Source of the DNA: Pseudoxanthomonas sp.
GTDB lineage: Bacteria; Pseudomonadota; Gammaproteobacteria; Xanthomonadales; Xanthomonadaceae
Direction: 5' to 3'
Assembly (NCBI GenBank): GCA_026785795.1
Contig: JAJAZJ010000345.1
Coordinates: 1 to 20,145, forward strand
Length of the DNA: 20,145 nt
The translations under genes and the position numbers were made by a program. Of the stretch, positions 1 through 7,628 are shown piece by piece. Position 1 is the stretch's first letter, and each line of letters opens with the position of its first letter. The notes under the pieces were generated by a model. It saw nothing but the letters and a program-made list of their open reading frames with translations. It was not told where the DNA came from and ran no database searches.

Positions 1-698
1 CCCTTCGGCTGACCGACAACATCGTCAATCTGAGCCGGTCGCTCTCGGGCACCGGCGTTGTCGAAGTCGTCTCGGGTAAAACGGTCACCAACACTCTCGC
101 GGCGGGTGCTGGAACGATAACCAAGGTCGGCGCCGGTATCCAGTCCAGCTTCGACAAGCGCGTCGCGGTGCGTGCCGAGGTTGCTTATCGCGCTGACTTC
201 GACGGTAACAGCGTTGCTGCCCCGGACGAGAGCTGGTTCGGTGACGTGCTGGTCAACTTCGGCATCGTGATCCCGCTTGGGCCGGCCCCGGTCGCGGAAG
301 TGGCTGCGGCTCCGGTTGCTCCGGTTGCCCCGACTGCTCCGGCTCCGATCACCATCGACCTGAATGGCGTGAACTTTGATTTCGACAAGGCCACCCTGCG
401 TCCTGACGCTGTAGCGATCCTGGGCGAAGCTACCGAAATCCTGAAGCGCTACCCGGATCTGCGCGTTGAAGTCGCTGGCCACACCGACCTGTGCGGTGCT
501 ACCGACTACAACCAGAGCCTTTCCGAGCGTCGCGCCACTGCGGTGTACAGCTACTTCACCAGCAATGGCATCGACTCCTCGCGTTTGGTTGGCCCGGTCG
601 GTTACGGCGAGAGCCGTCCGCTTGAGCCGACCGATCAGACCTTCCCGGCCTGCAAGAACGAGCGCAACCGTCGTACCGAGCTGAACGTCCAGAACTGA
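1..698 (+). CDS. OmpA-family outer membrane protein, 5' end missing
   Basis: The reading frame is open from the left edge (first whole codon at 3) to the TGA at 696-698, so the start lies outside the window. The visible N-terminal part looks like the last strands of a beta-barrel, ending in WFGDVLVNFGIVIPLG. A Pro/Ala/Val-rich linker follows (around 280-350), then a complete OmpA C-terminal peptidoglycan-binding domain (PF00691 type). That domain begins near VNFDFDKATLRPDA and contains GHTD, the LSERRA helix, GYGESRPL and the final NERNRRTEL. Such proteins sit in the outer membrane and anchor it non-covalently to peptidoglycan. Two cysteines in the domain (HTDLCG and FPACKN) could form a disulfide. 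The GTG at 168 is an internal valine, not a start. The family is certain; the specific OmpA/OprF-type name is not. Confidence 0.93.
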   Translation, partial: LRLTDNIVNLSRSLSGTGVVEVVSGKTVTNTLAAGAGTITKVGAGIQSSFDKRVAVRAEVAYRADFDGNSVAAPDESWFGDVLVNFGIVIPLGPAPVAEVAAAPVAPVAPTAPAPITIDLNGVNFDFDKATLRPDAVAILGEATEILKRYPDLRVEVAGHTDLCGATDYNQSLSERRATAVYSYFTSNGIDSSRLVGPVGYGESRPLEPTDQTFPACKNERNRRTELNVQN

Positions 699-719
699 TC
701 GGACGATCCAGGTAACACC

Positions 720-753
720 CGAAGCCCGGCCCAGTGCCGGGCTTCGTTTTTTT
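720..753 (+). terminator. Rho-independent terminator after the OmpA-family gene
   Basis: The arms CGAAGCCCGGC (720-730) and GCCGGGCTTCG (736-746) pair perfectly around a five-base loop and are followed by seven T residues (747-753). It lies 21 bases after the stop codon and separates the OmpA transcript from the next gene. Confidence 0.93.
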
Positions 754-827
754 CAGGGGCAGGAAATTGTTGTGCTGCCTTCTCCAGGCCGCCGCCGGTT
801 CATAGACCGCATTGCGGATGGGACGAA

Positions 828-856
828 TTGAATTTACCGCCAGCGCTTCGTACACT
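828..856 (+). promoter_or_regulatory. Candidate sigma-70 promoter for the small secreted protein
   Basis: TTGAAT (828-833) and TACACT (851-856) are separated by 17 bases, and each matches its consensus hexamer at four of six positions. Transcription would start near 863, leaving a short leader with GGAG at 874-877 before the ATG at 885. If real, this rules out the in-frame TTG at 828 as the start codon. Confidence 0.45.
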
Positions 857-884
857 GTGGCTGGGATTAAACCGGAGCTGTGCC

Positions 885-1388
885 ATGCGTCGTACGTTGC
901 TTGCCAGCCTTTTGTTGGGTCTGGCCATGACTCCACTGGCCCACGCGGCGCAGGACTGCTCCAGCAGCAGCCTGAAGCTAATGCCGGTATCGGCACATCC
1001 GCTGCTGGCGCCGCCCGTGGCCGCCGAGTTTGCTGCACTGAATTCGCAGCTGGGCGCCCCGCGCGGGGTGCTGGCCCAGCACTATGCCGATGCGCTGTCG
1101 GTCGACCAGGTGCTGTTGCGTACGCGCATCGCCAAATGCCAGAACGTTGCCGTGGCAACGCCGGTGCGAGCGGTGGCCAATCCGAATGACCCGACCGCTT
1201 ACAAGCCCAAGACCGCGTTCGACAACACGCCCTATCGTTTCAATATGACCCAGAATGGCAAGCGTATGACCGCCGATGATTTTGACGCCTGGCTGAAGGC
1301 CAACGGCTACAGCGCGGGGCAGAGGGCAGCCACGCCTGCGGCGACGCCAGCGGTCGCGCCAGCCGCGGAACCCGCCCAGAAGAAGTAA
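885..1388 (+). CDS. Small secreted protein of unknown function
   Basis: The product is 167 residues from the ATG at 885, which has GGAG seven bases upstream. Residues 1-21 form a classical Sec signal peptide: Arg-Arg, a Leu-rich core, then a PLAHA-A cleavage site. The mature protein should therefore be periplasmic or exported. It has one cysteine just after the signal (C25) and one in the middle (RIAKCQN), which could pair. The central part (YKPKTAFDNTPYRFNMTQNGKRMTADDFDAWLKANGY) is polar and looks folded. The C-terminus is a low-complexity Ala/Pro tail ending in QKK. I recognise no domain and assign no function. The gene stands alone between the OmpA terminator and the pseudouridine synthase gene. 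An in-frame TTG 57 bases upstream would add residues that spoil the signal peptide. Confidence 0.75.
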   Translation: MRRTLLASLLLGLAMTPLAHAAQDCSSSSLKLMPVSAHPLLAPPVAAEFAALNSQLGAPRGVLAQHYADALSVDQVLLRTRIAKCQNVAVATPVRAVANPNDPTAYKPKTAFDNTPYRFNMTQNGKRMTADDFDAWLKANGYSAGQRAATPAATPAVAPAAEPAQKK

Positions 1389-1475
1389 CCGGCCCGCTGC
1401 AGCGACATGGCAGCGGCGGATTCCCGTATCGCCGCCTGACTGCGGCGGCAGCCTGCCCGTGAAGGGTTTCCCGGC

Positions 1476-2222
1476 ATGATGATGACAACGCCCGCGCGTC
1501 GGGTCGGCCTGGCCCGGGTGCTGTCCAAGCGCGGCCTCTGCTCACGCAGCCAGGCAGCGCAGTGGGTCGCGGATGGCCGGGTAACGGTGGATGGCAGGGT
1601 GGTTCGTGATCCGGAGTACCCGATCACGGGCGTCCAGCAGCAGATCGCGGTGCAGGGCGCGGACGCGCAGCAGGGTGAGCACGTCTACCTGATGCTCAAT
1701 AAGCCGCGCGGGCTGGTTACGACCACCAGGGACGAGCAGGGCCGCGATACGGTGTATCGATGCCTGGCGGGCGCCAGGCTGCCCTGGGTCGCGCCGGTTG
1801 GCCGGCTGGACAAGGCCAGCGAAGGCCTGCTGCTTTTCAGCAATGATACGGAATGGGCGGCCGGCGTCACCCATCCCGAGCGCGGGCCAGACAAGACCTA
1901 CCACGTGCAGGTCGACGCAATCCCCGATGCGGCAATGCTTGAAATGTTGGTGCAGGGGGTCGAAGTGGAGGGAGAGCATCTGTCGGCAAAGTCGGCTCGA
2001 CTGCTGCGCAGCGGCAGCCGCAACGCCTGGCTGGAAATCGTGCTGGACGAAGGCCGCAACCGGCAGATCCGCCGTTTGCTGGGCGCGTTTAATCTGGGCG
2101 TGCTGCGCCTGCTCAGGACGGCCATCGGGCCGGTCGCGCTGGGAGCGCTGGCCAAGGGCGAATACCGCCGCTTGACGCCGATTGAGACGGGTTTACTGGG
2201 AACGCCGGGAGCAAACCCATGA
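1476..2222 (+). CDS. RsuA/RluB/E/F-family rRNA pseudouridine synthase
   Basis: The 248-residue protein isomerises a specific uridine in ribosomal RNA to pseudouridine. An N-terminal S4 RNA-binding domain (about residues 11-60, LARVLSKRGLCSRSQA...VADGRVTVDG) precedes the catalytic domain. The family signature GRLDKASEGLLLFSND contains the catalytic aspartate D112. LNKPRGLVTT (about 74-83) and EGRNRQIRRLLG near the C-terminus are also typical. The length suits the RsuA/RluE group, but which rRNA position is modified cannot be read from the sequence, so no symbol is given. Three consecutive ATG-like codons (MMM) begin the frame; the first, at 1476, has a GAAGGG ribosome site at 1461-1466. The stop overlaps the next start by four bases (ATGA), implying translational coupling. 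Confidence 0.92.
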   Translation: MMMTTPARRVGLARVLSKRGLCSRSQAAQWVADGRVTVDGRVVRDPEYPITGVQQQIAVQGADAQQGEHVYLMLNKPRGLVTTTRDEQGRDTVYRCLAGARLPWVAPVGRLDKASEGLLLFSNDTEWAAGVTHPERGPDKTYHVQVDAIPDAAMLEMLVQGVEVEGEHLSAKSARLLRSGSRNAWLEIVLDEGRNRQIRRLLGAFNLGVLRLLRTAIGPVALGALAKGEYRRLTPIETGLLGTPGANP

Positions 2223-2716
2223 GCCCTGAAGTCCACATCCGGCGCGCAGAGCCCGAAGACTTCGCCGCCGTGCAGGCGATCTATGCCATGCCGCTGGCCC
2301 AGGCCGGGACGCTGCAGCTGCCGTTTCCCTCGCAGGACCTTTGGCGGCAGCGGCTGCAGATCGTGGATCCCAACGCGCACGTGCTGCTGGCGTGCATAGC
2401 GGACCAGGTAGTCGGCCAACTCGGCCTGTACGCGAACCCGGGGCCACGCCGCCGCCACGTGGCCGACATCGGGATGGGTGTGCGCGATGACTGGCAGGGT
2501 CGCGGGGTGGGAGGGCAGCTGCTGCGCGCCGCGCTGGAACTCGCGGATGGCTGGCTGCAGCTCAGGCGAATCGAACTGCAGGTCTATGCCGACAACGCAG
2601 CCGCGATTGCCCTGTATGCACGCCACGGGTTTTTGGAGGAAGGGCGACACCGCGACTTCGCGTACCGGGATGGTGGCTACATTGATGCCATCAGCATGGC
2701 GCGCCTTGCGGGCTAA
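2219..2716 (+). CDS. GNAT N-acetyltransferase, YhhY/AaaT-like
   Basis: The 165-residue GNAT-fold protein transfers an acetyl group from acetyl-CoA to an amine. The acetyl-CoA pyrophosphate-binding motif is QGRGVG (93-98), and the following helix and N126/Y133 (DNAAAIALYARHGF) are typical. The stretches TLQLPFPSQDLW, RRRHVADIGM and the end YIDAISMARL closely resemble E. coli YhhY, recently named AaaT for acetylation of some amino acids. That comparison is from memory, so the substrate is an inference. Translation starts inside the stop of the pseudouridine synthase gene (ATGA overlap at 2219-2222), so the two are probably co-transcribed. The gene faces the LssY_C gene convergently. Confidence 0.88.
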   Translation: MSPEVHIRRAEPEDFAAVQAIYAMPLAQAGTLQLPFPSQDLWRQRLQIVDPNAHVLLACIADQVVGQLGLYANPGPRRRHVADIGMGVRDDWQGRGVGGQLLRAALELADGWLQLRRIELQVYADNAAAIALYARHGFLEEGRHRDFAYRDGGYIDAISMARLAG

Positions 2717-2743
2717 GCGGCAATGGCCGGTATTCGGCGTCCG

Positions 2744-2794
2744 TAGGCGCATGCGACGTGCAACTGAACGCCCGGACCTGCGTTCAGGCGCCTA
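2744..2794. other. Bulged hairpin between convergent genes
   Basis: TAGGCGC (2744-2750) pairs with GCGCCTA (2788-2794), and inside it CTGAACGC (2764-2771) pairs with GCGTTCAG (2780-2787). The two stems stack directly on the right side and leave a 13-base bulge on the left. It covers the stop codon of the minus-strand LssY_C gene. There is no T-run, so a terminator role is only possible. Confidence 0.35.
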
Positions 2795-3484
2795 ATCGGG
2801 GCGCAGGCGTGCGGCGCCCAGGCGACCGTCGGTCCGCCACAGATCACCGCCTGCATTCTTGCCGTTGCGTTCCTTGTGGAAGTCTGCGACGTACCAGCGC
2901 CGCAGCACTCTTCCGCTGTCGTCAAGGCTCGCGAGCACATGGTCGCGTTCCTTGTCGACGTCCGCGCCAATGTGGTGGGTGATCTGGCCGGTGGTATGCG
3001 CCAGCCCCACTGACTTGTCCAGCGTGGCGGCACCGAGCCAGCGGAATGGCTCGCTGGCGCCGCTGCGCCAGAAGCGCACGTGGTGGCGTCGTGATGGATC
3101 AGCACCGATCGGCATCTCGAACGCAATATCCTCGATGCGCCCGAACAGGTACAGCTTGCTGACCGGTGCGCTGGAATAACCCCTGTGTGCCAGCGTATCC
3201 AGAACGATGCGCGCATCGTCGCGCAGTCCAAGTGGGTCGGCTACCGTCCATCCGGCCTCAGCCATCGCGGCCCGCAGCGTCGCTTCATCGCCGTGGATAG
3301 TCAGGTTGACTGGATCGCCTGGAAGGCCGTCTGCCCCCAAGGTGACATTGGGGACATCGTGGACACTTGGATGGATGCTGGTAACACGCTTCCAGGCATG
3401 TGGCGCGACGACATAGGCCAGCAACAGGTAGCACACCGCGATGACTGCCAGTGCCCACAGCCAGTAGTGCTTCTTGGCCTGCAT
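2792..3484 (-). CDS. Membrane-anchored LssY_C-domain protein
   Basis: The product is 230 residues. A hydrophobic segment at about residues 9-26 (WLWALAVIAVCYLLLAYVVA) should anchor it in the inner membrane, with the rest probably on the periplasmic side. The soluble part matches my memory of the LssY C-terminal domain (PF14067): GDPVNLTIHG, AGWTVADPLGL, YSSAPVSKLYLFGR, the RRHHVRFWR block, WLGAATLDKSVGL and TTGQITHHI with conserved histidines. The biochemical role of this domain is unknown to me. The ATG begins one base after the kbl stop codon (TGA-c-ATG), so translation is very likely coupled to kbl. This may reflect a functional link to threonine/glycine metabolism or just shared transcription. 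Confidence 0.82.
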   Translation of the reverse strand: MQAKKHYWLWALAVIAVCYLLLAYVVAPHAWKRVTSIHPSVHDVPNVTLGADGLPGDPVNLTIHGDEATLRAAMAEAGWTVADPLGLRDDARIVLDTLAHRGYSSAPVSKLYLFGRIEDIAFEMPIGADPSRRHHVRFWRSGASEPFRWLGAATLDKSVGLAHTTGQITHHIGADVDKERDHVLASLDDSGRVLRRWYVADFHKERNGKNAGGDLWRTDGRLGAARLRPD

Positions 3485-3485
3485 G

Positions 3486-4682
3486 TCACACCACTCCTAA
3501 TTCACGCCCTATGCGGGTAAACGCGGCGATCGCGCGGTCCAGGTGCTCACGGGTGTGCGCTGCGCTGATCTGGGTGCGGATGCGGGCCTGGTCTTTCGCG
3601 ACCACGGGATAGAAGAAACCGATGGCATAAATGCCCTCGTCCAGCAGCCGCGCCGCGAACTTTTGCGCCAGCGGCGCGTCGTACAGCATTACCGGGCTGA
3701 TGGGATGCACGCCAGGGCGGATGTCGAACCCGGCAGCGGACATCTGCGCGCGGAAATAGCGCGTGTTCGCCCCCAGCGTTTCGCGCAGCTCGCCCGCCGA
3801 CGCAAGCATCTCGAAGGCCTTCGTGCCCGCGGCCACCACATGCGGTGGCAGGGAGTTGGAGAACAGGTACGGCCGTGAACGCTGGCGCAGCAGTTCAATC
3901 ACTTCCCTGCGCGCGGTGGTGAAGCCGCCCAGGGCGCCGCCCATCGCCTTGCCCAGGGTGCCGGTGATGATATCGATCCGGTCCAGCACGCCCTTCACCT
4001 CGGCGGAACCGCGCCCGCTGGCGCCCAGGAAACCGGTAGCGTGGCATTCGTCTATGTGTACCAGGGCGCTGTATTTCCCCGCAAGAGCGGTGATTTCGTC
4101 CAGCGGGGCGATGTATCCGTCCATCGAGAATACGCCGTCGGTGGTGATCAGCTTGGTCCGGCAACCGGCAGCGTCGGCGGCCTGCAGCTGGGCTTCCAGG
4201 TCGGCCATGTCGCAATTGGCGTAGCGGAAGCGCTTGGCTTTGCACAGGCGCACGCCATCGATGATGGAGGCATGGTTGAGGGCATCGGAGATGACGGCGT
4301 CGTTTTCACCCAGCAGCGGTTCGAACAGGCCGCCGTTGGCGTCAAAACAGGCCGCGTAGAGGAGGGTGTCCTCGGTGCCGAAGAACGATGAGATGGTGGC
4401 CTCAAGCTGCTTGTGCAGGTCCTGGGTGCCACAGATGAAGCGCACGCTGGCCATGCCGAAGCCGTGGCTGTCCAGCGCGTCCTTGGCCGCCTGGATGATC
4501 TGCGGGTGGTCGGCCAGGCCCAGATAGTTGTTGGCGCAGAAGTTGAGCACTTTGCGGCCATCGGAAAGCTCGATTTCCGCCGACTGGGGGGTGGTGATGA
4601 TGCGCTCGGTCTTGAACAGTCCCTGGCTGCGGATGATGTCCAGTTCGGCGGCGTAGTGCTTAGTCAGGGTAGGGTTGGTCAT
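3486..4682 (-). CDS. kbl: Glycine C-acetyltransferase (2-amino-3-ketobutyrate CoA ligase)
   Basis: Kbl is a cytoplasmic PLP enzyme that cleaves 2-amino-3-ketobutyrate with CoA to glycine and acetyl-CoA, the second step of threonine degradation after Tdh. The 398-residue product is collinear with E. coli Kbl, including [56 protein letters not shown] and [11 protein letters not shown]. The PLP-binding lysine is K245 in GTLGKAMGG, and the cofactor-contacting D211/H214 sit in DECHATGF. No strong Shine-Dalgarno is visible before the ATG at 4682. In E. coli kbl is immediately upstream of tdh; here a porin gene on the other strand separates them. The LssY_C gene follows with no real gap. Confidence 0.97.
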   Translation of the reverse strand: MTNPTLTKHYAAELDIIRSQGLFKTERIITTPQSAEIELSDGRKVLNFCANNYLGLADHPQIIQAAKDALDSHGFGMASVRFICGTQDLHKQLEATISSFFGTEDTLLYAACFDANGGLFEPLLGENDAVISDALNHASIIDGVRLCKAKRFRYANCDMADLEAQLQAADAAGCRTKLITTDGVFSMDGYIAPLDEITALAGKYSALVHIDECHATGFLGASGRGSAEVKGVLDRIDIITGTLGKAMGGALGGFTTARREVIELLRQRSRPYLFSNSLPPHVVAAGTKAFEMLASAGELRETLGANTRYFRAQMSAAGFDIRPGVHPISPVMLYDAPLAQKFAARLLDEGIYAIGFFYPVVAKDQARIRTQISAAHTREHLDRAIAAFTRIGRELGVV

Positions 4683-4920
4683 GGCGGGCGAGAGTTGGGG
4701 TCAGGCCTCAAGTCTAACAATGCGCCCGTGTCTACCTCGAGTTGCAGCGCCCGGCTCGGGCTCGGCGGGCCTGTTTCCGGGAACTTTAAGGATCAGGGGT
4801 CTTGACGGCGCAGAGGTTGCGACGCACTCTCCAAGCGGTTAAAAAAACGTGAAATGTGGTGCATGTTTGCCCACAAAGCGTTCCGCCGTCTTGCCAGCCA
4901 CCCACAGGAGGAGTACCCGG

Positions 4921-5646
4921 ATGAACCCAGTCAAGCTCAGTGTCGCCCTTGCCGTTGCCCTTGCAGCCGTGCCGTTTGCGTCGTTCGCGCGGGAAGTCGC
5001 GCTAGAAGAAGAGTCCGAATCTCCGTTCAGCTGGTCCGTGGCCGCGACTTCCGACTACGTGTTCCGAGGCGTATCGCAGACCGATGAAGGTCCGGCGCTG
5101 CAGGCCGACTTCATCTGGACCGCGCCAGGGGGTTTCTACGCAGGCGCATGGGCGTCCAATGTCGATTTTGGCAGCGGTGGCCCGGACGTTGAGCTGGACA
5201 CCTTCATCGGCTACAGCACAGACGTTGGCGGTGATGATTTCGTCAACGTCGACATCCTGCTCAACCGCTATAACTACCTGGGCGGGGACGGCAGCGACCT
5301 GGCCTACAATGAACTGCTGGGTACGGTGACGTTCGCCGGCGCGGTCAGCCTGACTGCCGGCTACACCAATGACGTGTATGCAAGCGGCGAGGATGGCTGG
5401 TACGTCGGCGTCGCCGGCAGCCTACCCTTGGGCAACGACTACACCCTGGATGCCAGCGTCGGCCATAGCCTGTTTGGCGACGGCGGCGTGGCGCGTGACT
5501 ACATTGATTACAGCCTGGGCGTGGGCAAATCGTGGGGCAGCTTCAGCGCCAGCCTGGCCTACGTGGCCACCAACCGCGACGGTACCGCCAACTTCGGCCC
5601 GCTGGCCGACGATCGCGCCGTGCTGACCGTGACCTACTCGCCGTAA
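4921..5646 (+). CDS. TorF-family putative porin
   Basis: The product is 241 residues from the ATG at 4921, which has AGGAGGAG at 4906-4913, seven bases upstream. An in-frame ATG at 4849 lacks such a site and would bury the signal peptide. Residues 1-23 form a signal peptide ending PFASFA. The mature protein begins with an acidic stretch and then the family hallmark SWSVAATSDYVFRGVSQTDEGPALQ, followed by alternating beta-strand segments and a C-terminal aromatic-rich strand ending VLTVTYSP. This matches the TorF/Gcw_chp family (PF09694), predicted small outer-membrane barrels. The transported substrate is unknown. The gene is divergent from kbl and convergent with tdh. Confidence 0.88.
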   Translation: MNPVKLSVALAVALAAVPFASFAREVALEEESESPFSWSVAATSDYVFRGVSQTDEGPALQADFIWTAPGGFYAGAWASNVDFGSGGPDVELDTFIGYSTDVGGDDFVNVDILLNRYNYLGGDGSDLAYNELLGTVTFAGAVSLTAGYTNDVYASGEDGWYVGVAGSLPLGNDYTLDASVGHSLFGDGGVARDYIDYSLGVGKSWGSFSASLAYVATNRDGTANFGPLADDRAVLTVTYSP

Positions 5647-5664
5647 CCCCAGTCCGCTGCAATG

Positions 5665-5693
5665 AAAAAGGGCGCCTGCTGGCGCCCTTTTTT
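5665..5693. terminator. Bidirectional Rho-independent terminator, porin / tdh
   Basis: AAAAAGGGCGCC (5665-5676) and GGCGCCCTTTTT (5681-5692) form a perfect 12-base stem with a TGCT loop. The A-run on one side and the T-run on the other let it work for both the plus-strand porin gene and the minus-strand tdh gene. Confidence 0.95.
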
Positions 5694-5710
5694 GTGTCCA
5701 CCGACAGGCA

Positions 5711-6733
5711 TCAGTTCCAGCTCAGGACCACCTTGCCGGCCTTGCCCGCTTCCATCAGGTCGAAGCCCTTCTGGAAATCGTCTATCGGCAGCTGGTGGGT
5801 CAGCACCTTGCCCAGCGGGAAACCGCCCAGCACCAGCTGGGTCATCTTGTACCAGGTCTCGTACATCTTCCTGCCGTACATGCCCTGCACGGTCAGGCCT
5901 TTGAAGATGATTCGGTCCCAGTCCACGCCCGCGCCCTTGGGCAGGATGCCCAGCAGGGCGATCTTGCCGCCGTGGTACATGCAGTCCAGCATGTCGTTGA
6001 ACGCAGTCGGGTTGCCGCTCATCTCCAGGCCCACGTCGAAGCCCTCCATGTGCAGGTCGGCCATGACTTCCTTGAGCGACTGCTTGGCCACGTTGACCAC
6101 CCGGGTGGCCCCCATGTCGGCGGCCAGCTTGAGGCGGAAATCGTTGACGTCGGTGACCACCACGTTGCGCGCGCCGATGTGCTTGCAGATGCCCGCGGCG
6201 ATGACCCCAATCGGGCCGGCACCGGTGATCAGCACGTCCTCGCCCACCACGTCGAACTCCAGCGCGCAGTGCGTTGCGTTGCCGAACGGATCGAAGAACG
6301 CGGCCAGTTCGCTGGGGATCTGGTCCGGGATTGGCCACAGGTTGCTGGCCGGCATGACCATGTATTCGGCGAACGCGCCGTTGCGGTTCACGCCAATGCC
6401 CACCGTGTGCGGGCACAGGTGCGGGCGGCCACCGCGGCAGTTGCGGCAGTGGCCGCAGACGATATGGCCCTCGGCCGAGACGCGCTGGCCCACTTCATAG
6501 CCGCTGACGCCCGGCCCCAGTTCGGCGATGCGGCCCACGAACTCATGCCCGATCACCAGGCCGGGGCTGATGGTGCGCTGGCTCCATTCGTCCCACAGGT
6601 AGATGTGCAGGTCGGTGCCGCAGATGGCAGTCTTTTCCAGCTTGACCAGGACCTCGTTGGGGCCGGGCTGGGGCACGGGTACCTGCTCCATCCAGATGCC
6701 CTTGCCTGTCTGGCGCTTGACCAGCGCCCTCAT
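5711..6733 (-). CDS. tdh: L-threonine 3-dehydrogenase
   Basis: Tdh is a zinc-dependent medium-chain dehydrogenase that oxidises L-threonine to 2-amino-3-ketobutyrate with NAD+, feeding Kbl. The 340-residue product begins MRALVKRQ, as in other Xanthomonadaceae and E. coli Tdh. Catalytic zinc residues are C38 (AICGTD) and H63/E64 (GHEF). The structural zinc site is C93, C96, C99 and C107 ([18 protein letters not shown]). The NAD-binding GAGPIG loop is at 171-176, and the protein ends GKVVLSWN. An in-frame ATG at 6745 would add four residues (MAQT) and has a GGA about ten bases upstream; I prefer 6733 on family length. The frame stays open far upstream to 7612, but that part is antisense to the phosphatase gene and is not Tdh. 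Confidence 0.96.
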   Translation of the reverse strand: MRALVKRQTGKGIWMEQVPVPQPGPNEVLVKLEKTAICGTDLHIYLWDEWSQRTISPGLVIGHEFVGRIAELGPGVSGYEVGQRVSAEGHIVCGHCRNCRGGRPHLCPHTVGIGVNRNGAFAEYMVMPASNLWPIPDQIPSELAAFFDPFGNATHCALEFDVVGEDVLITGAGPIGVIAAGICKHIGARNVVVTDVNDFRLKLAADMGATRVVNVAKQSLKEVMADLHMEGFDVGLEMSGNPTAFNDMLDCMYHGGKIALLGILPKGAGVDWDRIIFKGLTVQGMYGRKMYETWYKMTQLVLGGFPLGKVLTHQLPIDDFQKGFDLMEAGKAGKVVLSWN

Positions 6734-6778
6734 TGTTTGCGCCATATGCTGCGGATCCAAAGCAGATAGAAGAACCCA

Positions 6779-6784
6779 ATTATA
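6779..6784 (-). promoter_or_regulatory. Candidate -10 element for tdh
   Basis: A perfect TATAAT reads on the minus strand, 46-51 bases upstream of the tdh ATG at 6733. No good -35 hexamer lies at the proper distance, so the promoter may be activator-dependent or the match may be chance. Confidence 0.4.
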
Positions 6785-6979
6785 AGCCTCGTTGGCATGG
6801 GTCCATGCTGCAGTGCCGTTGACGGCAGACGCGGGCCCGGCTGTGTCATCAATGATGGAGGGGCGCCGGTGACACCCGGACCGGGCATCGCGGCGCCTGG
6901 GGATAGTGCAGGCGGTATCATGGCCGGCCGGTCCTCTATCCAGATCCGGAACCGCTGGCCCCACAGGAATTTCCCACGC

Positions 6980-7624
6980 ATGCGCATCCTGCTTGCCCGT
7001 CATGGCGAAACGCCGTGGAACGCCGAAGGTCGTTACCAGGGCCAGATCGATATTCCGCTTTCGCCGGTGGGTGAATCCCAAGCTGTGGCGCTGGGTGAGC
7101 GGCTGAAGGACGTGGACATAGCGCGCGCGGTGGCCTCGCCGCTGTCGCGCGCCCAGCGCACCGCGCAGCTTGCGCTGGGGCAGGCGCGTACGGGCTTGCT
7201 GAGCACCGACGCAGACCTGCAGGAGATCGCCCACGGCGAGTGGGAAGGGCTGCTGGCCAGTGAGATCCACGACAGGGATCCAGCCCGCCTGAGCGCCTGG
7301 CGCGAAGAGCCGGACACGGTGCTGATGCCCGGCGGCGAATCGCTGCGCCAGGTGCTGGACCGTTCCTGGCAGGGGCTGACCCGCGCATGCGACGGCCTGA
7401 GCCAGGCGGACACCCTGCTGGTGGTGGCACACGATGCGGTGAATCGCGTGATCCTGTGCCGCATCCTTGGCCTGCCGCTGTCCAGGCTGTGGAGCTTCCG
7501 CCAGGCACCGACCACGCTGAACCTGCTGGAGGGCCCGGACGTGGATCATCTGGAGGTCGTGCGCCTCAACGATTGCGCGCACCACACCCCATTCTTTGGT
7601 GAAGCGGTACATCGGGCGCTCTGA
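6980..7624 (+). CDS. Histidine phosphatase family protein (phosphoglycerate mutase-like)
   Basis: The product is 214 residues from the ATG at 6980, with AGGA at 6965-6968 eleven bases upstream. The family signature [10 protein letters not shown] gives the phosphorylated histidine H8 with R7. The second arginine lies in [10 protein letters not shown] (about 53-62), the acid E87 in AHGEWEG, and the second active-site histidine H151 in [10 protein letters not shown]. Overall it resembles the CobC / GpmB-like small-molecule phosphatases rather than true glycolytic mutases. The substrate cannot be told from sequence. The stop is four bases before the chosen folC start, so the two are probably co-transcribed; a role in folate synthesis is conceivable but unproven. 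Confidence 0.9.
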   Translation: MRILLARHGETPWNAEGRYQGQIDIPLSPVGESQAVALGERLKDVDIARAVASPLSRAQRTAQLALGQARTGLLSTDADLQEIAHGEWEGLLASEIHDRDPARLSAWREEPDTVLMPGGESLRQVLDRSWQGLTRACDGLSQADTLLVVAHDAVNRVILCRILGLPLSRLWSFRQAPTTLNLLEGPDVDHLEVVRLNDCAHHTPFFGEAVHRAL

Positions 7625-7628
7625 ATCC

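Noticed and set aside
1395..1449. Small GC-rich inverted repeats between the secreted protein and pseudouridine synthase genes
   Set aside because: Stems of six to seven bases with no T-run are expected by chance in such GC-rich sequence.
5795..6769. 324-residue plus-strand open frame opposite tdh
   Set aside because: Antisense shadow of tdh with skewed His/Ala/Val composition.
6734..7612. Upstream extension of the tdh frame to a 633-residue protein
   Set aside because: The added part is antisense to the histidine phosphatase gene, has no Tdh similarity, and the known Tdh length is about 340; it is an open shadow frame in high-GC DNA.
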